Shown one piece after another: positions 1 through 7,772 of a DNA stretch of 64,000 nucleotides (position 1 is its first letter; each line of letters starts with the position of its first letter). The position numbers were made by a program, and so were the translations under genes. The DNA comes from Clostridium lundense DSM 17049. GTDB taxonomy: Bacteria; Bacillota; Clostridia; Clostridiales; Clostridiaceae. The notes under the pieces were generated by a model, which saw only the letters and a program-made list of their open reading frames with translations, was not told where the DNA came from and did not search any database. Where the stretch lies: the NCBI RefSeq assembly GCF_000619945.1, contig NZ_JHVC01000001.1, forward strand, positions 186,001-250,000, given 5' to 3'.

Positions 1-3
1 TGG

Positions 4-31
4 ATAATAAATAATAAATAATAAATAATAA
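4..31. repeat. 7-bp tandem repeat (ATAATAA)x4
   Basis: Four perfect copies of ATAATAA lie just upstream of the M15 peptidase gene, followed by a partial unit. This is a short low-complexity tandem repeat that could slip in length. No function is evident beyond an AT-rich promoter-proximal tract. Confidence 0.8.
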
Positions 32-69
32 ATTATAAAGAAAGATGAATTTGGAGAGTGAATTTTGTT

Positions 70-984
70 ATGAAAAGAATAATTTATTGTATAGTTGGAA
101 TGTTTTTGTTTGTTCGGATAAATTTTCCCACAAAAGCTAGTGCAAAAGATACGGATTATGAAGTTACCATGAAACAGGATTTATTTTGCCTTATGATGGC
201 TTATCCAGAATATGTTAAAGGTATCCAGTACAATGAAGATAAAACAGTATATTTGGTAATGAAATCAGGAAGAAAAATACTATATGATGATAGAAAGTCT
301 AAAAATTTTGAAGAAAAATTGGCTTATCCAGATTTGCAAGATATGATGGAAGATTTATATCCACTATCATCAGTTACAAAATTAATGGATAAAAATTTTG
401 ATCCTGGGCGTTGTAGAGTTTATCCCTTATTAGAAGAAGTATACGGAAATTCAAAGGGACAGATAGAAAGAAGCCTTGTAATTGTAAATTGTGGAGGAAA
501 AAGATATCAGTTTAATAGTAATAATAATGCTGCAGAGGCTTTGAAAAACGTGATGGAAGAGGTTATTCCTTTATCAGCAAGTAGAGGAGATATTGCTAAT
601 TGTTTATATCCTGCTAATGGAACCTATAATTATCGTGTTATTTCAGGTACTAATAGATTAAGTCCTCATGCATTCGGAATAGCTATTGATTTAGCAAGAG
701 ATAAAAGGGATTACTGGAAATGGGCGTCAAGAGAAGAAGGGGAAAAAAGACTATTATCATACTCAAAAGAATTAGTGGAGATATTTGAGAAAAATAATTT
801 TGTTTGGGGAGGTAAATGGGGACATTTTGATACATTACATTTTGAATATAGACCTGAAATTATATTAAAAGGAAGATGTTTCTCAAACAAACATGAGATA
901 GAAGAACCATGGTATAAGGGAGTATCTTTAGAAGATGATACAGCTAGAAATTATGTAGAGAAAATAAATCAGGTATTTAAATAA
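70..984 (+). CDS. secreted M15-family (VanY-like) D-Ala-D-Ala carboxypeptidase
   Basis: Predicted exported zinc peptidase of the M15/VanY superfamily, which trims or cleaves peptidoglycan stem peptides outside the membrane. The N-terminus (MKRIIYCIVGMFLFV...) is a signal peptide or anchor. The C-terminal third carries the family metal-site pattern: SPHAFGIAIDL supplies a His and an Asp seven residues apart, and WGHFDTLHFEY supplies the DxxH half. The region before it (residues ~35-160) has no motif I recognise. A GTG at 58 is in frame, but the GGAGA at 53-57 abuts it, whereas the ATG at 70 has an 11-nt spacing and begins directly with the signal peptide, so I chose 70. It appears monocistronic and lies beside another secreted wall-type enzyme at 1166. 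Confidence 0.82.
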   Translation: MKRIIYCIVGMFLFVRINFPTKASAKDTDYEVTMKQDLFCLMMAYPEYVKGIQYNEDKTVYLVMKSGRKILYDDRKSKNFEEKLAYPDLQDMMEDLYPLSSVTKLMDKNFDPGRCRVYPLLEEVYGNSKGQIERSLVIVNCGGKRYQFNSNNNAAEALKNVMEEVIPLSASRGDIANCLYPANGTYNYRVISGTNRLSPHAFGIAIDLARDKRDYWKWASREEGEKRLLSYSKELVEIFEKNNFVWGGKWGHFDTLHFEYRPEIILKGRCFSNKHEIEEPWYKGVSLEDDTARNYVEKINQVFK

Positions 985-1098
985 TTTAAAGTATAATAAA
1001 AAATATGGATTATTTGAGAACTTTTAAAATATAATTTTATTTTTGTTTAGGGAATAATATATACACTAAAGGTTAAGTAAGTAAAACTTCATCGAAGG

Positions 1099-1150
1099 CT
1101 AAGAATTACTTGATAATCTACATCTATCTAGACTAAGAATTACTTGATAA
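1099..1150 (+). repeat. 18-bp direct repeat pair upstream of the amidase gene
   Basis: CTAAGAATTACTTGATAA occurs at 1099-1116 and again at 1133-1150, 34 bp apart, ending just before the ribosome binding site of the gene at 1166. A 15/16 match (TAAGAATCACTTGATA) is at 48409-48424. The pair could be a regulatory site or a small dispersed repeat. Function unknown. Confidence 0.7.
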
Positions 1151-1165
1151 AAGGAGTAGAAAATA

Positions 1166-2275
1166 ATGAAGTTATGTAGAAAGAAGCATTTTAGAATAAT
1201 GATGGTACAAATGACTATAGTATTATGCTTATTAGGACAATGCTTTGGACAAAACACAGCAGGAGCAACTGAAGAGTATTCTCATGAAGAAGTTAAAGCC
1301 GCTATACAACAAATATTTGAGAACAGAAATAAAGCAATATTAGGAAGAGATTTAGAATTAATAGAGGATATTTATGACACGGATACTAAATATGGGTTAT
1401 GGGCATATGAACATGAAAAGAAAAAAATGAATTATATTAATAATTGGGAACAAAAACAGGGAGTAAAGTTTATTGATATTACACCTAAAGTAGTGGTGAG
1501 AAGAATTAAAGGTAGCGGGCAAAGATTTTCTGCAAATATTTTATGTTCTACAGAGTACAAGTATATCTATGAAGATGAACCAGAAATTATCAATAGTTCT
1601 AGAATAGGAACATATCATGTTTTACAATTAGAAAATAAGGATGGAATATGGCTAATTAATAAGGAATGGTATAAAGATCCATTTGCGGATTCGTTATCAT
1701 TAGATAATTTAAAAGCTGATGATATAAAGCAATATATAGTATCACAAAGAATAAGAGATTTTTCTACAATTAATGAAAGAAGAATAAATGCTGTAAATTA
1801 TGCGAAACAATTTTGTGGTGCTGCCAGTGAAGAGCAATTTGGATTTAAATATAATAAAAAATACAGAGATTATAATCCACAAGGTGGGGATTGTGCAAAT
1901 TTTGCATCTCAAATATTGTTTGAGGGTGGGAAGTTTAGAAAAAATTCTATATGGAATTATGATGGGAGTGGAGCATCAGGAGCTTGGGTAAATGCAGATA
2001 AATTCAAAGCTTATATGCTTAATAGTGGAAGAGCTTCGGTAATTGCTTATGGAAGTTATGAGAAGGTATATAAAGCTTCATATAAGCTTTTACCAGGGGA
2101 TTTTATAGCCTATGAAAAGAAAGGTGATATAACTCATATTTCTGTAGTAACAGGAGCTGATTCAAGAGGATATTCTTTAGTAACTTGTCATAATACAGAT
2201 AGGAATAAAGTTCCTTGGGATCTTGGGTGGAGTGATAAAAGTATTAAATTTTGGTTGATAAGAGTACACTATTAA
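1166..2275 (+). CDS. secreted amidase_6-domain protein (cysteine amidase/peptidase-like)
   Basis: A 369-aa exported protein. A signal peptide ends near residue 30 (...QNTAGATEE). Residues ~40-180 look like an NTF2/lumazine-type cone domain of the kind found ahead of amidase_6. Residues ~205-369 match the putative amidase domain family: AVNYAKQFCG, then PQGGDCANFASQIL with the candidate catalytic Cys, then DITHISVVTG with the candidate His and a late TCHNTDR. This resembles other papain-fold wall hydrolases in clostridia. The RBS AAAAGGAG sits ~9 nt from the ATG. The substrate is not deducible, but peptidoglycan or peptide amide hydrolysis is likely. The neighbouring gene at 70 is also a secreted wall-type enzyme. 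Confidence 0.8.
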   Translation: MKLCRKKHFRIMMVQMTIVLCLLGQCFGQNTAGATEEYSHEEVKAAIQQIFENRNKAILGRDLELIEDIYDTDTKYGLWAYEHEKKKMNYINNWEQKQGVKFIDITPKVVVRRIKGSGQRFSANILCSTEYKYIYEDEPEIINSSRIGTYHVLQLENKDGIWLINKEWYKDPFADSLSLDNLKADDIKQYIVSQRIRDFSTINERRINAVNYAKQFCGAASEEQFGFKYNKKYRDYNPQGGDCANFASQILFEGGKFRKNSIWNYDGSGASGAWVNADKFKAYMLNSGRASVIAYGSYEKVYKASYKLLPGDFIAYEKKGDITHISVVTGADSRGYSLVTCHNTDRNKVPWDLGWSDKSIKFWLIRVHY

Positions 2276-2305
2276 AAAGTTTTAAAGTATCGATAATGGA
2301 ATATA

Positions 2306-2348
2306 GAGCAAAGAATATTTAAGAAGTTTTCTTTATTATTCTTTGCTC
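2306..2348 (+). terminator. hairpin after the amidase gene
   Basis: Perfect 12-bp inverted repeat GAGCAAAGAATA / TATTCTTTGCTC with a 19-nt loop. There is no T-run after the stem, so termination would be weak. It may instead be a member of the AGAGCA-type intergenic repeats seen elsewhere in the window. Confidence 0.45.
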
Positions 2349-2464
2349 CATTCTATATAATATTATTGCTTGATAAGTATTTAGAATATATGTAGAATAA
2401 AGAATGGTTTAATATAAAAGGACATTAAAAATAGAAATACTTGTACTTGCATGGGAGGTTAACA

Positions 2465-2941
2465 ATGTCGTATACAGTACTAGATTTAATAGATAAAATT
2501 ATTTATATGATTGATAAGAAGAAAGATATTTGTAAGAGCATTTTAGATAATATGAAGAAGGGGACGAGTGTTTATATACTTATGAGTGTATTTATGAAAA
2601 ACTTAGATACTAGTGCTAAGTATTATATGAATTTAAAAAAAGATGTTAGTATAGAGGATTTAGATAAAATAGATTTTGCAATATATGATAAAATGTCATT
2701 TTTAATGAATGAATTTAATAGCAAAACTATATTTGAAGAATCTACAAGTGTTAGAGATATTATAGATTCATGGCTAAGTTTTCAAAAAGATGCATTAGCA
2801 CTTTATATAGATATTCAGGGAAGATTAGTAAAAAATGAAGATGATGTAAAAACCAACACTTATAAAATTATAGCAAATATGATAAATCAAAAGAAAAACT
2901 ATATAAAAGGTTTGGAGGATTTTGCTGAAAAATATTCTTAA
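2465..2941 (+). CDS. hypothetical all-helical cytoplasmic protein
   Basis: A 158-aa protein I do not recognise. The start at 2465 is set by GGGAGGTT at 2453-2460; an in-frame TTG at 2441 lies upstream of that site and has no RBS of its own. The sequence is strongly helical (hydrophobic and charged heptad-like spacing such as LDLIDKIIYMIDKKKDI), with no signal peptide, no membrane segment and no cysteine cluster. The length and pattern suggest a helical bundle, but no ligand motif is visible. It precedes a truncated kinase-like gene on the same strand, 122 bp away with a possible promoter between, so co-transcription is uncertain. Confidence 0.6.
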   Translation: MSYTVLDLIDKIIYMIDKKKDICKSILDNMKKGTSVYILMSVFMKNLDTSAKYYMNLKKDVSIEDLDKIDFAIYDKMSFLMNEFNSKTIFEESTSVRDIIDSWLSFQKDALALYIDIQGRLVKNEDDVKTNTYKIIANMINQKKNYIKGLEDFAEKYS

Positions 2942-3063
2942 ATATAAATTAAACTAAAAAAATTTATTATTACCCCCTAAAATTTTAAATCGTAGTTGTA
3001 TATATATAATGTATTAAAGATTTAAATTTTTTATACAAAACTTGATACAATAAGAGGTGCGTA

Positions 3064-3783
3064 ATGATAAATATTAATAGATGTATATTAGGAGAAGAAT
3101 GTGAGATAATTAAGGTTTTACCAAAAGAGGATATGGGAACTGTTTATATGAATCCTAAATATATAGAGGGTAAAACTTTGGAAAATTATATAAATGGCCA
3201 TGAAGGGTTAGATACAAAAACAATTTTTAATATTGCATCTAGTATATGTGATATTATAGAACATGTGTATAATTTAAACTTAACTATAGAATATAAAGAT
3301 TTAAAGCCATCTAAAATAATTATAACTCCAAATGATAAAGTTATATTAGTTGATGTAGGTCTTTTAAAATTATATAAGGTTGTTGAAAACAAGTATATAG
3401 CTATAGAAAGTATAGGAAAAATAATATATTACATGACAACAGGAAGAATTCCATTTACAGCTTTTCAACCAAGTCTAGATGTTAGCTATGAAAGTAATGT
3501 AGATAATAATTTAAGAAGGATAATAAGAAAATGCTTTGCAGTTAATGGGAAAAATAGATATGCTTCTGTAGAAGAGCTAAATAGAGAAATTATAATAGAA
3601 ATGTTAAAAATAAATAAAAATGAAAAAGAAATAACAAAAAGCAATCATAATATTAAATTAAATATGACTAGAAAGAATATGAGAAATAATAAATTTAAGA
3701 TAAAGAAAAGCATTGAAAACATGGTGGAAAATGTAACATTAAATATAGAAGAAGTTTTAAAAAAATGTAAAGCTGTTTTCTAA
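3064..3783 (+). CDS. truncated Ser/Thr protein-kinase-like protein lacking the N-lobe
   Basis: A 239-aa protein related to bacterial eukaryotic-like Ser/Thr kinases. PKYIEGKTLENYI (residues ~31-43) resembles the hinge, EYKDLKPSK (76-84) the catalytic loop and VDVGL (96-100) the DFG segment. RIIRKCFAVNGKNRYAS matches the conserved C-lobe end. Only ~30 residues precede the hinge, so the glycine loop and the ATP-binding Lys of the N-lobe are absent. The HRD His-Arg are Tyr-Lys and the loop Asn is Lys84, while Asp79 and Asp97 remain. It is therefore probably a pseudokinase or binding module. The last ~50 residues are basic, and no transmembrane segment or PASTA repeat follows. RBS AAGAGGTG precedes the ATG. 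Confidence 0.7.
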   Translation: MININRCILGEECEIIKVLPKEDMGTVYMNPKYIEGKTLENYINGHEGLDTKTIFNIASSICDIIEHVYNLNLTIEYKDLKPSKIIITPNDKVILVDVGLLKLYKVVENKYIAIESIGKIIYYMTTGRIPFTAFQPSLDVSYESNVDNNLRRIIRKCFAVNGKNRYASVEELNREIIIEMLKINKNEKEITKSNHNIKLNMTRKNMRNNKFKIKKSIENMVENVTLNIEEVLKKCKAVF

Positions 3784-3810
3784 TTAAAAATATAAATATA
3801 ATATAATGCA

Positions 3811-3853
3811 AGGTTAACAACTTTTAAAGGATTTTTAGTTGGTAACCTTTTTT
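3811..3853 (+). terminator. rho-independent terminator after the kinase-like gene
   Basis: The stem AGGTTAACAACT pairs with AGTTGGTAACCT (one mismatch) and is followed directly by a T-run. Confidence 0.85.
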
Positions 3854-3883
3854 ATAATTATGATGATAAAATTATAAAAACTT

Positions 3884-3917
3884 TGGAGCGAATTTAAAAT
3901 GTAATTCGTCTTATAAA
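3884..3917 (+). promoter_or_regulatory. candidate ECF-sigma promoter of the sigma/anti-sigma operon
   Basis: TGGAGC (3884-3889), a 17-bp spacer, then CGTCTTATAAA (3907-3917). The CGTC -10 element is typical of ECF sigma promoters. The same arrangement with identical spacing occurs at 18197-18230 upstream of a secreted-protein gene. This suggests autoregulation of the sigma factor at 4046. The leader would be about 130 nt. Confidence 0.6.
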
Positions 3918-4045
3918 GTGATTAGGAAAATTTAACTAAAATTTTAAGGAGGGAAAATAATACTTTATAATAAAAAGCACCTTTGGTACAATATACTAGG
4001 AACAATAAAGTTAGAAGATGATAATACCTAGGGCGGGATATTTTA

Positions 4046-4567
4046 ATGACTAATGTAGATAATGAGATAGAAAGATTAATTGAAAGCTATGGAAATGATG
4101 TTTTAAAAATTAGCTATCTATATTTAAAGGATAAAAATAAGGCAGAGGATGTTTTTCAAGAAGTTTTTTTAAAAGTATATGAAAATTTTCATAAGTTGAA
4201 AAACAAAGAAAGTGAAAAAAGCTGGATTATGAGTATAACTGTAAATGCTTGTAAGGACATGCTTAAGAGTTCTTGGTTTAAAAGAATAATATTCTTCGAA
4301 GAAAAGGAAGAGTTATCCATTGAATCTAATGAAGAATTAGAGAAAAATGTAATAGATAAAATGGACAGCAGTGAACTTTTAGGAAAGGTAATGGATTTAC
4401 CAACAAAATATAAGGAACCTATTTTACTTTATTATTATGAGGAATTTTCCACTGTGGAGATAGGAAAGATTTTAAAAATACCAGAAGGCACTGTAAGAAG
4501 TAGATTGCATAGAGGAAGACAGCTCCTTAAGAATATTATGGATGGGAAGATTCAATATGATGGATAA
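4046..4567 (+). CDS. ECF-type RNA polymerase sigma factor
   Basis: A 173-aa sigma-70 family protein of extracytoplasmic-function size. Region 2 lies at residues ~5-75 (SYLYLKDKNKAEDVFQEVFL, the core-binding and -10 recognition helix). Region 4 lies at ~110-165 (STVEIGKILKIPEGTVRSR, the -35 recognising helix-turn-helix). Regions 1 and 3 are absent, as expected for the class. The RBS is weak (GCGGGAT upstream of the ATG). Its stop overlaps the start of the gene at 4557, a membrane protein that is likely its anti-sigma factor, giving translational coupling. A CGTC-type promoter upstream at 3884-3917 suggests autoactivation. Confidence 0.92.
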   Translation: MTNVDNEIERLIESYGNDVLKISYLYLKDKNKAEDVFQEVFLKVYENFHKLKNKESEKSWIMSITVNACKDMLKSSWFKRIIFFEEKEELSIESNEELEKNVIDKMDSSELLGKVMDLPTKYKEPILLYYYEEFSTVEIGKILKIPEGTVRSRLHRGRQLLKNIMDGKIQYDG

Positions 4568-5477
4568 GAATTTTAAGCAAAGTTTAGATAAAGAATTAAA
4601 AGATATATATGTTACAGAAGAATTAAAAAGAAAGACTTTAGAAAAATGTAAAGCTTGTGGAAATGGGTATAATAAAATTTGGCTATGGAATAAATGGACT
4701 AAAGGTGCTGCTTTGGCGTGTAGTTTAATTTTTATATTTTCATGTTCTTATTTTTTGGCTAATAAGAATATGCTAAAAAAAGGTGAAAACTATGTTGTAA
4801 ATGATAAAAGCAAAGGGGAAATTAAACAAAAAGGAATTGAAGAAAATTCACACAAGAATATAGCTATGAATAATCCTTCGGATTCTAGAGAAAATATTCA
4901 AATAACTAAGGAAGAAAAACAACAAAATAAAGAGATAGATTTTAAACCTGTGGAAGAAAAAATAAAAGTGAATGAGGAAAAAAGTAAAGTAGAAAAAGAT
5001 GAAATAACAAAAGTTGAGGCAAAAGAGTCTGAGATAAAAGAAACAAAGGAAAAGGTTGTACACGATAATAAAAATAATTTGGAAGATAAAAAACAGGAAG
5101 AGAAGTTGATAGTATCCCTTTCTTTAGAAAAAAGTAGTATTGAATTAAAAATTGAAAAAGCAGAAAAATTTTGGGATGAGAAAATATTATTCCCTTCCTA
5201 TATACCAGAAGGATTTAGTTTAGATGATGTAGATACTTATGAAAAAGATAATAAGAGATTTTTAAATATAATCTATAAGGCTAAGGATAATTATTTTCTT
5301 GAAATAGAGCAAGTGAAAGATGATGAGAGTAAGGTTGCCTTAGAAGATGTACAAAATGTTGCTACATTTAGAGGAGCACTACAACAAGTTGGTATTAATA
5401 AAGATGGAATAGGCTATACAATAAAGGGGAATATGTCCAAAGATGTTTTAGAAGAAATAATAAAATCCATCAAATAG
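4557..5477 (+). CDS. membrane-anchored anti-sigma factor-like protein with C-terminal DUF4367
   Basis: A 306-aa protein. A short cytoplasmic N-terminus (residues ~1-45) contains KCKACG. One transmembrane segment follows (~49-67, AALACSLIFIFSCSYFL), then a long charged Lys/Glu-rich linker (~75-200), then an extracellular DUF4367-type domain (LFPSYIPEGFSLDDVDTY...). Position and topology fit the partner of the ECF sigma factor it overlaps. An upstream in-frame ATG at 4542 exists, but GGGAAGA at 4544-4550 is correctly spaced for ATG 4557 (ATG 4560 is also possible), so the two genes overlap by 11-14 bp. The N-terminal Cys pair is not a full zinc-finger (ZAS) motif, so the sigma-binding mode is inferred. 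Confidence 0.78.
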   Translation: MMDKNFKQSLDKELKDIYVTEELKRKTLEKCKACGNGYNKIWLWNKWTKGAALACSLIFIFSCSYFLANKNMLKKGENYVVNDKSKGEIKQKGIEENSHKNIAMNNPSDSRENIQITKEEKQQNKEIDFKPVEEKIKVNEEKSKVEKDEITKVEAKESEIKETKEKVVHDNKNNLEDKKQEEKLIVSLSLEKSSIELKIEKAEKFWDEKILFPSYIPEGFSLDDVDTYEKDNKRFLNIIYKAKDNYFLEIEQVKDDESKVALEDVQNVATFRGALQQVGINKDGIGYTIKGNMSKDVLEEIIKSIK

Positions 5478-5478
5478 A

Positions 5479-5510
5479 AATGAATAGGGAGTAGTTCCCT
5501 ATTCATTTTT
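5479..5510 (+). terminator. rho-independent terminator of the sigma/anti-sigma operon
   Basis: Perfect 12-bp stem AATGAATAGGGA / TCCCTATTCATT followed by TTTTT. Confidence 0.9.
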
Positions 5511-5594
5511 GCTTTGAATAATAAATAAAAGGTAATAAAGAATAAATGGGGAAGATTTACCATAAGAAAAGCTAAAAGTTATATTTACTATTAT

Positions 5595-6218
5595 TTATAG
5601 TTTTTCAAATTTATCTTTTCCTACGCCGCAAATAGGGCAAACAAAATCTTCGGGAATTTCGTCTGCTTCTAAGATATAACCACAGACCGTACAGCGATAA
5701 CCTTTTTGAGCAGTTTTTTCTGTATAGGATGGTGCATTTTTAGGAGTTGTTCCTTTTTTAACACTGTGATAGTAACTATAAGTCATAACCTCATCATTAT
5801 TTAACACTTCAGATTCTAAAACTTCTCCAATAAACATAACATGAGTTCCTAAGTCAACGGAATTAATTACCTTACAGCTATATCTTGCAGCTGCAAAGTC
5901 TGTGACATATTTAATACCATTTGAATCTACTTTAGTATTGAATCTAGAGAATTTATCTATATCCTTACTACTTTTAAAACCAAATTCACCAATTAACTCC
6001 ATAGATGCATTTTGTGTTAATACTGTAGCAGCAAAATAGCCTGATTTTTCAATGATTTTTTCTGTATAATTATTTTTGGAAATAGTAACAGAAAGATTAG
6101 CAGGTTTAGATGTAACCTGTGAAAGTGTATTAACAACACATCCACTTTGCTTACCCTCATTACAGCTTGAAATTATATAAACACCATAGCTCATCTTAAA
6201 AAACGCTTTTTCATCCAT
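5595..6218 (-). CDS. flavin reductase-rubredoxin fusion (high-molecular-weight rubredoxin)
   Basis: A 207-aa protein. Residues ~1-160 form an FMN-binding flavin-reductase domain (FKMSYGVYIISS, SNYT/KNNYTEKII-type core). Residues ~173-207 form a rubredoxin with the CxxC...CxxC iron site (YRCTVCGYI and FVCPICGVG). This matches Hrb-type proteins of acetogens and clostridia, which pass electrons from NAD(P)H to flavodiiron oxygen or NO reductases. No partner is adjacent here. A GTG lies three codons upstream, but AAGGAGTG is well spaced for the ATG at 6218, so that start is used. It is monocistronic and divergent from threonine synthase. Confidence 0.9.
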   Translation of the reverse strand: MDEKAFFKMSYGVYIISSCNEGKQSGCVVNTLSQVTSKPANLSVTISKNNYTEKIIEKSGYFAATVLTQNASMELIGEFGFKSSKDIDKFSRFNTKVDSNGIKYVTDFAAARYSCKVINSVDLGTHVMFIGEVLESEVLNNDEVMTYSYYHSVKKGTTPKNAPSYTEKTAQKGYRCTVCGYILEADEIPEDFVCPICGVGKDKFEKL

Positions 6219-6387
6219 ATAAATCACTCCTTAATTTTAATGTTTAATAATTGTTATTATATAATAATTATAATCCACAACATAGAAAATGTAAATACAA
6301 ATAATTTTATCTATTTTATTTATAATATTCATTTCAAGAAGTATATAGAATTATATATGATATAATAATTTAATGGGGGATGATTAT

Positions 6388-7509
6388 ATGAGTATTAACT
6401 ATGTTTGTAATGAATGTGGGAAAAAGCATGATCCTAAAACTCTTGTTTTTAGATGTGATTGTGGAGGAATGTTAGATCTTGAGAAATTTGATTTTAAATT
6501 TAGTAAGGAAGACATTTTAAGCAATGAATGGAGTCTGTTTAGATATATAAAGGCACTTCCTTTTGATGATAACTTTACTTTATGGAAAGACATTTCCATG
6601 GGAGAAGGATTAACTTCTTTAGTTCCAATTGACAAGGATAATCCAAATTTATTAGTAAAAATGGACTATATGATGCCTACATTATCATTTAAAGATAGAG
6701 GAGCAGCAGTACTTATAGCAAAGGCAAAAGAACTTGGGGTTAAAAAAGTTATTCAAGACAGTAGCGGAAATGCAGGTAATTCCATAGCGGCTTATGCAAA
6801 TAGAGCAGGTATAAAATGTGATATATATGTTCCAGAGGGGACATCTACTAAAAAAATTAAGATGATTTTGTCACATGGCGCAAAGGTTCATGTTATTTCC
6901 GGAACTAGAGAGGATACTGCAAAAGCTGCTTTAAAAGCTGCTGAAAGAAAAGAAGGTTTTTATGCTAGTCATGTATACAACCCATTTTTTTATCAAGGTA
7001 CAAAAACCTATGCTTATGAAATTTATGAACAATTGAATGGAGAAGTACCAGAAGCGTTAGTAATCCCTGTAGGAAACGGTACTTTAGTTTTAGGATGCTA
7101 TTATGGTTTTAAGGAGTTATTAGAGCTAAAACTTATTGATAAAGTTCCTAGAATTATTGCTGTTCAATCTGAGCCATGCTCTCCTATATATACAGCTTTT
7201 AAAGAAGGAAAATATTCAGTTAAGGGAACAACTAATTTAGGTACTTTAGCTGAAGGAATTGCTATTGCAGCTCCAATGAGAGGTAAACAAATACTCCAAG
7301 CAATAAGAGAGACAAAAGGTGAAATTATTATTGCTCCAGAGGATAAAATAGTTCAAACAAGAAAGTACTTAGCTCAAAAAGGATTTTATGTAGAACCAAC
7401 TACTGCTGCAACTTTTGCTGGTTTTTTTAATTATATTAAGGAAAACAATAATAGCTTTAATGGAAAGGTTATAATCCCCCTGTGTGGAGCAGGATTAAAA
7501 ACTGATTAG
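6388..7509 (+). CDS. thrC: threonine synthase
   Basis: PLP-dependent enzyme converting O-phosphohomoserine to threonine. An N-terminal zinc-ribbon-like segment (YVCNECG and FRCDCG, Cys 7, 10, 23, 25) is followed by the fold-type II core. The PLP lysine is in TLSFKDRGAA (Lys102), the phosphate-binding loop is DSSGNAGNS, and a late glycine-rich segment is PLCGAG. The 373-aa length is normal for the shorter class. The start at 6388 is favoured over an in-frame ATG at 6373 because GGGGGATG lies between the two and is spaced for 6388. It stands alone, without hom or thrB nearby. Confidence 0.93.
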   Translation: MSINYVCNECGKKHDPKTLVFRCDCGGMLDLEKFDFKFSKEDILSNEWSLFRYIKALPFDDNFTLWKDISMGEGLTSLVPIDKDNPNLLVKMDYMMPTLSFKDRGAAVLIAKAKELGVKKVIQDSSGNAGNSIAAYANRAGIKCDIYVPEGTSTKKIKMILSHGAKVHVISGTREDTAKAALKAAERKEGFYASHVYNPFFYQGTKTYAYEIYEQLNGEVPEALVIPVGNGTLVLGCYYGFKELLELKLIDKVPRIIAVQSEPCSPIYTAFKEGKYSVKGTTNLGTLAEGIAIAAPMRGKQILQAIRETKGEIIIAPEDKIVQTRKYLAQKGFYVEPTTAATFAGFFNYIKENNNSFNGKVIIPLCGAGLKTD

Positions 7510-7620
7510 AATTTTATCCGTATTTTTTAAATTATTAAGAAAGTACAAAAACAAACAGGCTATATCAAAACAGAAAAATAAATTTTTTCTATATATAAAT
7601 ATAAAAAATTGTCAGAAATA

Positions 7621-7649
7621 TTGACATAAGTCCAAAAATATGGTATATA
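7621..7649 (+). promoter_or_regulatory. sigma-A promoter of htpG
   Basis: TTGACA (7621-7626), 17-bp spacer, TATATA (7644-7649). It sits immediately before the CIRCE palindrome, so transcription would start at or inside the operator. Confidence 0.85.
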
Positions 7650-7656
7650 AAAGTTG

Positions 7657-7683
7657 TTAGCACTTAACTGTTGTGAGTGCTAA
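7657..7683 (+). promoter_or_regulatory. CIRCE operator (HrcA site)
   Basis: TTAGCACTT-N9-GAGTGCTAA matches the CIRCE consensus TTAGCACTC-N9-GAGTGCTAA with one mismatch. The arms extend outwards to AAGTTGTTAGCACT / AGTGCTAACAACTT, followed by a T-run. It lies just downstream of the -10 box of htpG, so HrcA repression of htpG is expected. Confidence 0.93.
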
Positions 7684-7772
7684 CAACTTTTTAATAATAT
7701 ATAGTATTAAGGTTTTTAAACATATTAATTAAATATATTTATGGTTTTTAATTAGGAAGGGAGAGATTTACA

